Assembly: GCA_003169975.1 (NCBI GenBank)
Contig: PNAA01000017.1
Span: 62,001-126,000 of the forward strand
Direction: 5' to 3'
DNA: 64,000 nt
From: Spartobacteria bacterium
GTDB lineage: Bacteria > Verrucomicrobiota > Verrucomicrobiia > Chthoniobacterales > UBA10450
Of this stretch, positions 60,365 through 64,000 are shown in pieces. The stretch's first letter is position 1. Each line of letters starts with the position of its first letter. A model generated the notes under the pieces. The model did not search any database. It worked only from the letters and a program-made list of their open reading frames with translations, and had not been told where the DNA came from. Both the position numbers and the translations under genes were made by a program.

Positions 60365-62914
60365 CTTCACGACTTCAGATTTGCGTTTCGGCAGCTCGTG
60401 AAGGCACGGGCTTTTACGGCGGCGGCGGTCATCGTGCTCGCGCTCGGGATTGGCGCGAACACCGCGATCTTCAGCCTCATGAACACGCTGCTCTTCCAGC
60501 CGCCGCATTACACGAAGGCGGACGAGATCGTGCAGGTCTTTTCGCAGGATAAGAAAAACCCGAAGACGTTTCGCGGCTTTTCCTATCCGACCTACCTCGA
60601 TATCCGCGACCAAAACAGCGTCTTCTCCGGAGTGATGGCGCACAACCTGGCGATGGTCGGCGTGGGCGATAAGGGCAATACCCGGCGCGCGTTTACCGAC
60701 GTCGTGAGCGCCAATTATTTCTCGGTCCTGGGTGTGATGCCAATACAGGGTCGCGCCTTCCGGGCAGAAGAGGAAACACCTGACACCAACTCGGCGGTCG
60801 CGATCGTGAGTTACAACTATTGGAAGAAGGAAGGACTCAATCCGGCAATGCTCGGCTCGACGATCACGATCGACAGTCGGCCCTTCACCGTGATCGGGAT
60901 TCTTCCGCAAGGCTTTACTGGCACAACCCAGATCTTCGCGCCGGAAATCTGGTTGCCGCTCGGGGTTTACGATCAGGTCGCGAACGATTTCGAGACGGAG
61001 AACAAGGACAAGCTCGATGATCGCGGAGGCCGGCAACTCATGATCGTCGGCCGGTTGAAACCGGGCGTGACAGCCGCCGCGGCTGCTTCGGCCTTGAAGA
61101 CGTTGGCGGCGAGTCTCGAGCAGGCCTATCCAGTCGAGCAGAAAGATCAGACGTTCACCCTGGAAACGCTTTCGCGTTTTGCCATCAGCACCAGCCCGAC
61201 CAGCGGCAACAATATCAAACGACTGGCGCCGCTCCTCTTCGGAATGTCGGGTGTGGTGCTGCTGGTCGCCTGCCTGAACCTGGCCAACATGCTGCTCGCG
61301 CGGGGCGCGGCGCGGCGCAAGGAAATCGCGATCCGCCTGGCGCTGGGCGCCAGTCGCGGTCGGATCGTGCGGCAATTACTCGTCGAAGGCTTCGTCCTCG
61401 CACTGGTCGGCGGAGGTTTCGGGTTGCTCCTGGGTCTTTGGTCGTCCGATCTCCTCGTGGCTTCGTTAGGCAAAAAAATGCCGATCGATATCGTCTGGCA
61501 GGGCGGCCTGAGCGCGCCGGTGCTCGCGGCGACGTTCGCCTTTTGTCTGCTCGGGACGCTGGCCTTCGCGCTCGGGCCGGCGCTGAAGCTGTCGAAAGCC
61601 GCCGTCATTGGCGATCTGAAGGAACAGGCAGGCGAAGATACAGTCGTTAGGCATTGGAAATTCCTGCCGCGCAATCCCCTGGTCGTGGTGCAGATCGCGT
61701 TTTCGCTCGCGCTGCTCACCGCGGCCGCGCTCTTCATTCGCGGCGCGGGCAAGGCGGCGGCGGTCGAGACCGGTTTGCAGACGAGCTCGAATTACCTCTT
61801 GGAAGTCGACGCGAGTCTCGCGACCTACGATCAGGCACGCTCCCTGAATCTCTATCGCACACTCGAGGAACGGCTCGCCGCCCTGCCCGGCGTCGAGCGC
61901 GCGAGCATCTCCTCCACCGTTCCGTTCGGGATGGTCTCGCTCGACAAGTCGGTGCAACGCGGCGGAGCCAATCCGGCGCCGGACGCGAAGCCGGCTACCG
62001 CGGCGGAAGGTCTCGCGTTCAGGGCGAACTGGAACAGTGTCGGTGCGGATTATTTCAAAGCCGTGGGCTTGCCTCTCCTCCGCGGCCGCGCCTTTAACAT
62101 CTCGGAAGCGATGCACCAAACGTCACCGAAAGTCGCCATCATCGACGAAGTGCTCGCGAAAAAGCTCTGGCCCGATGGCGACGCGCTGGGCGAGCGAATT
62201 CAATTTGCGGAAAAGGATCCGACCACGGCCAAGGGCGGCGGTGACGCGACGAGAGCGCAGATCGAGGTCGTCGGTATCGTGCCTTACGCGCGCAACGATT
62301 TGTTCGAGAAAAATCCCAGCGGCATGCTCTATCTCCCCTTTGCCGGCGGTTTCCAGAGCAACGTTTTCTTTCACATCAAATTCGCGCCCAACGCCGGCCG
62401 CGATGTCGGCGCGACCACGGATCTCATTCGTCGCACCGTGCGCGAAGTGGATGCTGCCGTTCCGGTCTTGACCTTGAAGACGTTCGCGCAACATCTCGAT
62501 GGCAATCTCGAGCTCTGGATCGTGCGCGCGGGCGCGGCCTTGTTCAGCATCTTTGGCGGTCTGGCCCTGGCGCTCGCGACCGTCGGCGTGTATGGCGTGA
62601 AGGCCTACTCGGTCGCGCGTCGCACCCGGGAAATCGGGATTCGCATGGCGCTCGGCGCACAGCGCGAGACGGTGCAATGGATGATCCTGCGCGAAGGTAT
62701 CGTGATGCTCGCGAGCGGAGTGTTGCTCGGCCTGCTCCTGGCGGCAGCGACTGGCAAACTCATTAGCGGAATGCTCTATAACGTCGGCGCGCTCGATCCG
62801 CTCGCGTTTGCGATTGCACCGGTCGTGCTCGCCGTGGCGGCGTTCGTCGCAACCTGGCTTCCGGCGCGGCGCGCCACGAGGATCAGCCCGATGGCCGCCC
62901 TCCGCACGGAATAG
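60362..62914 (+). CDS. MacB/FtsX-type ABC permease (ADOP family)
   Basis: 850 residues from the ATG at 60362 (an ATG at 60335 would add nine residues). One N-terminal helix (FTAAAVIVLALGIGANTAIFSLMNTL), a large MacB periplasmic core domain, then FtsX-type permease helices repeated twice (LLVACLNLANMLLARGAARRKEIAIRLALGASR near residue 310 and GVKAYSVARRTREIGIRMALGAQRE near 750), with a second periplasmic domain between. The duplicated FtsX arrangement is typical of ADOP permeases of Acidobacteria and Verrucomicrobia. There is no ATPase gene adjacent, so an ATPase encoded elsewhere would be required. Transported substrate unknown. Confidence 0.88.
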   Translation: MLHDFRFAFRQLVKARAFTAAAVIVLALGIGANTAIFSLMNTLLFQPPHYTKADEIVQVFSQDKKNPKTFRGFSYPTYLDIRDQNSVFSGVMAHNLAMVGVGDKGNTRRAFTDVVSANYFSVLGVMPIQGRAFRAEEETPDTNSAVAIVSYNYWKKEGLNPAMLGSTITIDSRPFTVIGILPQGFTGTTQIFAPEIWLPLGVYDQVANDFETENKDKLDDRGGRQLMIVGRLKPGVTAAAAASALKTLAASLEQAYPVEQKDQTFTLETLSRFAISTSPTSGNNIKRLAPLLFGMSGVVLLVACLNLANMLLARGAARRKEIAIRLALGASRGRIVRQLLVEGFVLALVGGGFGLLLGLWSSDLLVASLGKKMPIDIVWQGGLSAPVLAATFAFCLLGTLAFALGPALKLSKAAVIGDLKEQAGEDTVVRHWKFLPRNPLVVVQIAFSLALLTAAALFIRGAGKAAAVETGLQTSSNYLLEVDASLATYDQARSLNLYRTLEERLAALPGVERASISSTVPFGMVSLDKSVQRGGANPAPDAKPATAAEGLAFRANWNSVGADYFKAVGLPLLRGRAFNISEAMHQTSPKVAIIDEVLAKKLWPDGDALGERIQFAEKDPTTAKGGGDATRAQIEVVGIVPYARNDLFEKNPSGMLYLPFAGGFQSNVFFHIKFAPNAGRDVGATTDLIRRTVREVDAAVPVLTLKTFAQHLDGNLELWIVRAGAALFSIFGGLALALATVGVYGVKAYSVARRTREIGIRMALGAQRETVQWMILREGIVMLASGVLLGLLLAAATGKLISGMLYNVGALDPLAFAIAPVVLAVAAFVATWLPARRATRISPMAALRTE

Positions 62915-62995
62915 GCGCCGAAGCGGTCTTTTGTGCGCGCGGCTCAGACAAGAAATTCACCGCCTTCCGCACGCTGACAGACGTTCTTGGGAGCG

Positions 62996-63040
62996 CCCCG
63001 AAAGCGTTCGGGGGGCTGGTGACGGCGCCCTCGCCGTCAC
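62996..63040. repeat. Two hairpins downstream of the ABC permease
   Basis: CCCCGAA-AGCG-TTCGGGG (62996-63013) and GTGACGGCG-CCCT-CGCCGTCAC (63019-63040), both perfect, the second followed by GAACTTTAGA as in the element at 49331. They could act as a terminator for the permease gene but lack a long T tract; a REP relationship is as likely. Confidence 0.5.
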
Positions 63041-63118
63041 GAACTTTAGACTCTGACTGATACCCGTCTTGTTTCGTTCGACGCTATCGTCACCTCCAGG
63101 GCGCGAATAGACCTCGTC

Positions 63119-63445
63119 TCATACTTTTTGCGCGCGGATCTCCTGGGCGACCTCCTCCAGGAGTTGGCGAGCGCCACGAAAGCGTCCGCCAAACCTATCG
63201 GAGTGCTCCTTCTGGAGGGCCGGAGCAAAATTGTCCCGGTAACGGTGATACTCCGCGAGCGACCGGCAATGATACTGCATCACGTAGCTCGGATCGGCCG
63301 CATTGGAGTCGATGACCTTGTAGATGCGACACTCGGAGAAGCATCCCGTGCGGACGACATCGGGAACATGGATGCGCTTCATCCAATCGACCCACTCCGA
63401 CTCGATGTCGGCATCAATGGTTATCGTAACGCAATAAATAATCAT
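63119..63445 (-). CDS. DUF4286 family protein
   Basis: 108 residues from the ATG at 63445; the longer open frame upstream overlaps the ferredoxin remnant. The sequence MIIYCVTITIDADIESEWVDWMKRIHVPDVVRTGCFSECRIYKVI.., with YVMQYHCRSLAEYHRYRDNFAPALQKEH, has the pattern of small DUF4286 proteins with a ferredoxin-like (dimeric alpha-beta barrel) fold. The function is unknown. It lies 47 bases behind the broken ferredoxin gene on the same strand. Confidence 0.75.
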   Translation of the reverse strand: MIIYCVTITIDADIESEWVDWMKRIHVPDVVRTGCFSECRIYKVIDSNAADPSYVMQYHCRSLAEYHRYRDNFAPALQKEHSDRFGGRFRGARQLLEEVAQEIRAQKV

Positions 63446-63492
63446 ACTGTCGCGGCCTTCGGCGGCGGTTCTGTTTTCGCTTTTGTCACGAT

Positions 63493-63623
63493 TCACGCGT
63501 CGGCGCCGTCCCAGCCTACAGCCTGATGCGCCGTCTCCGCGAGCTTGATGCAGTCGACCGGGCAGACTGAAACGCAGGTCGCGTAGCACTCGCCGAGCAG
63601 ATGTCGGTGATGACGTAGGGCAA
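63493..63623 (-). pseudogene. Ferredoxin gene, frameshifted and shortened
   Basis: A TTG start at 63623 with AGAGGAAT upstream gives MPYVITDIC; the sequence then continues in another frame as GECYATCVSVCPVDCIKLAE.. to a TGA at 63493. The combined order C-x7-C-x3-C-x3-C is the first cluster motif of bacterial 7Fe/8Fe ferredoxins, which usually run to at least 60 residues with a second CxxC motif; here only about 43 remain. One base lost near 63594 explains the frame change. It may be real decay or an assembly error, since the short length also argues for damage. Confidence 0.6.
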
Positions 63624-63648
63624 AATGATTCCTCTCGCCGCCGAAGGG

Positions 63649-64000
63649 CTAGACCAGGAATTTGCCGCGTGCCATGATTTGTTCGTTGTCGAACCAGATG
63701 TCGAAATCGCGCCCGACGCAGTCGATGTGCGTTTTGGAAATCCAGGTCTGCCCGGTGTGCTCCGCGTAGGGATGACCGAAGGCGATGTGGATGCCAGGAA
63801 TTTTTTCGTCCTGCAAAATATTGCCGATGACGCGGGTGCAGGCGGTGTTGGTGCCGACGGCGAATTCGCCGACGCGGTTGCTGTTCTCGTCCGTGCTGGT
63901 GTAGGCGCGAAATTCTTCGAGTAACTCCCGGTTGTCGCAGGCTAACGAGTGAATGCGGTTTTCCTTCACCACAATGGTGAGCGGCGTCTTCTGAATGTCG
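63649..64000 (-). CDS. Aminopeptidase of the M29 family (C-terminal part, continues beyond the window)
   Basis: The last 116 residues of a protein that runs off the right edge. Segments GEFAVGTNTACTRVIGNILQDEKIPGIHIAFGHPYAEHTGQTW and KTHIDCVGRDFDIWFDNEQIM match the C-terminus of aminopeptidase T-like metallopeptidases, where Glu, His and Asp in these stretches bind the two metals. The family cleaves N-terminal amino acids from peptides. The 5' part, upstream genes and exact start are outside the window. Confidence 0.75.
   Translation of the reverse strand, partial: DIQKTPLTIVVKENRIHSLACDNRELLEEFRAYTSTDENSNRVGEFAVGTNTACTRVIGNILQDEKIPGIHIAFGHPYAEHTGQTWISKTHIDCVGRDFDIWFDNEQIMARGKFLV

Larger units (their letters stand above)
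7619..61652. repeat. Dispersed nonamer TCGTTAGGC / GCCTAACGA, 31 exact copies
   Basis: GCCTAACGA on the plus strand starts at 7619, 11019, 12237, 16501, 16704, 20591, 24806, 26544, 35889, 45457, 45797, 46708 and 49097. TCGTTAGGC starts at 10429, 11846, 14289, 21351, 21503, 22080, 23767, 25076, 26314, 28889, 31614, 36657, 43993, 44239, 49613, 50429, 61463 and 61644. One-base variants lie at 2032, 3232, 19027, 22670, 45077, 47933, 48517 and others. Most copies are inside genes; a few carry a stop codon (TAA) in GCC-TAA-CGA. Neither the transposon at 40272 nor the islet at 56-59 kb has one. Confidence 0.85.

Noticed and set aside
1-64000. tRNA or rRNA genes
   Set aside because: No cloverleaf with a CCA-type end and no conserved rRNA stretch was recognised on either strand; small ncRNAs cannot be excluded by eye.

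Overview
The window is GC-rich, densely coded DNA that reads like a soil Verrucomicrobia genome (Chthoniobacterales-like). This placement is an inference. It rests on a cyclophilin with duplicated C-terminal domains of a kind common in secreted Verrucomicrobia proteins, a MacB/FtsX-type permease, a BNR/sortilin-type secreted protein, a four-helix-bundle (23S IVS-type) gene and many dispersed palindromic elements. No rRNA, tRNA or CRISPR array was seen.

Layout. 1-9.2 kb: two tandem Rieske/cytochrome b modules. The first has a GltD-like FAD/Fe-S oxidoreductase and a hexaheme cytochrome c, the second a nonaheme membrane-anchored cytochrome c, with a decayed small cytochrome between them. 9.5-13.6 kb: an ATP-grasp protein, then odhB-lpdA (E2 and E3 of a 2-oxoacid dehydrogenase) and a small HMA-like protein. 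13.6-16.7 kb: a LysR regulator divergent from a sterol-desaturase/DUF/HTTM operon; three of these four genes carry a frameshift or nonsense mutation. 16.7-28.5 kb: MidA methyltransferase, a class A penicillin-binding protein whose transpeptidase SxxK motif is lost, two glycosyltransferases, kdsD, efp, a membrane HExxH protein and treY. 28.6-34.8 kb: argS, a PTS EIIA, and a lipid-linked sugar transfer operon (PAP2 phosphatase, GT83-like transferase, GT2). 34.8-40.2 kb: a secreted cyclophilin and the glycolytic operon gap-(S23-like cassette)-pgk-tpiA. 40.3-42.8 kb: a transposon with 22-bp perfect terminal inverted repeats and an 8-bp target duplication, carrying an HTH-ImmA/IrrE gene, an unknown partner gene and a KGG-type small protein. 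42.8-50.7 kb: HMA protein, agmatine deiminase, DUF1801, a Ski2-like helicase, a 3D-domain lipoprotein, kbl and an ATP-grasp-like protein. 51-55.9 kb: a large secreted BNR protein and a POT peptide transporter. 55.9-58.9 kb: an AT-richer islet with a zinc-ribbon protein and a membrane-anchored multi-S1 protein. 59-64 kb: a TolB-like protein, a Spy/CpxP-like small protein, an ADOP-type permease, a DUF4286 protein, a broken ferredoxin and the end of an M29 aminopeptidase.

Three window-wide signals stand out. (1) The nonamer TCGTTAGGC/GCCTAACGA occurs 31 times exactly, against roughly 0.5 expected by base composition. It lies mostly inside genes and is absent from the transposon and the S1 islet, which suggests a DNA-uptake-like or other genome-architecture signal. 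(2) Several families of REP/MITE-like palindromic elements are present; some supply the stop codons of neighbouring genes and two lie in frame inside a helicase gene. (3) Several genes carry single-base frameshifts or a nonsense codon, which are either real decay or assembly errors.
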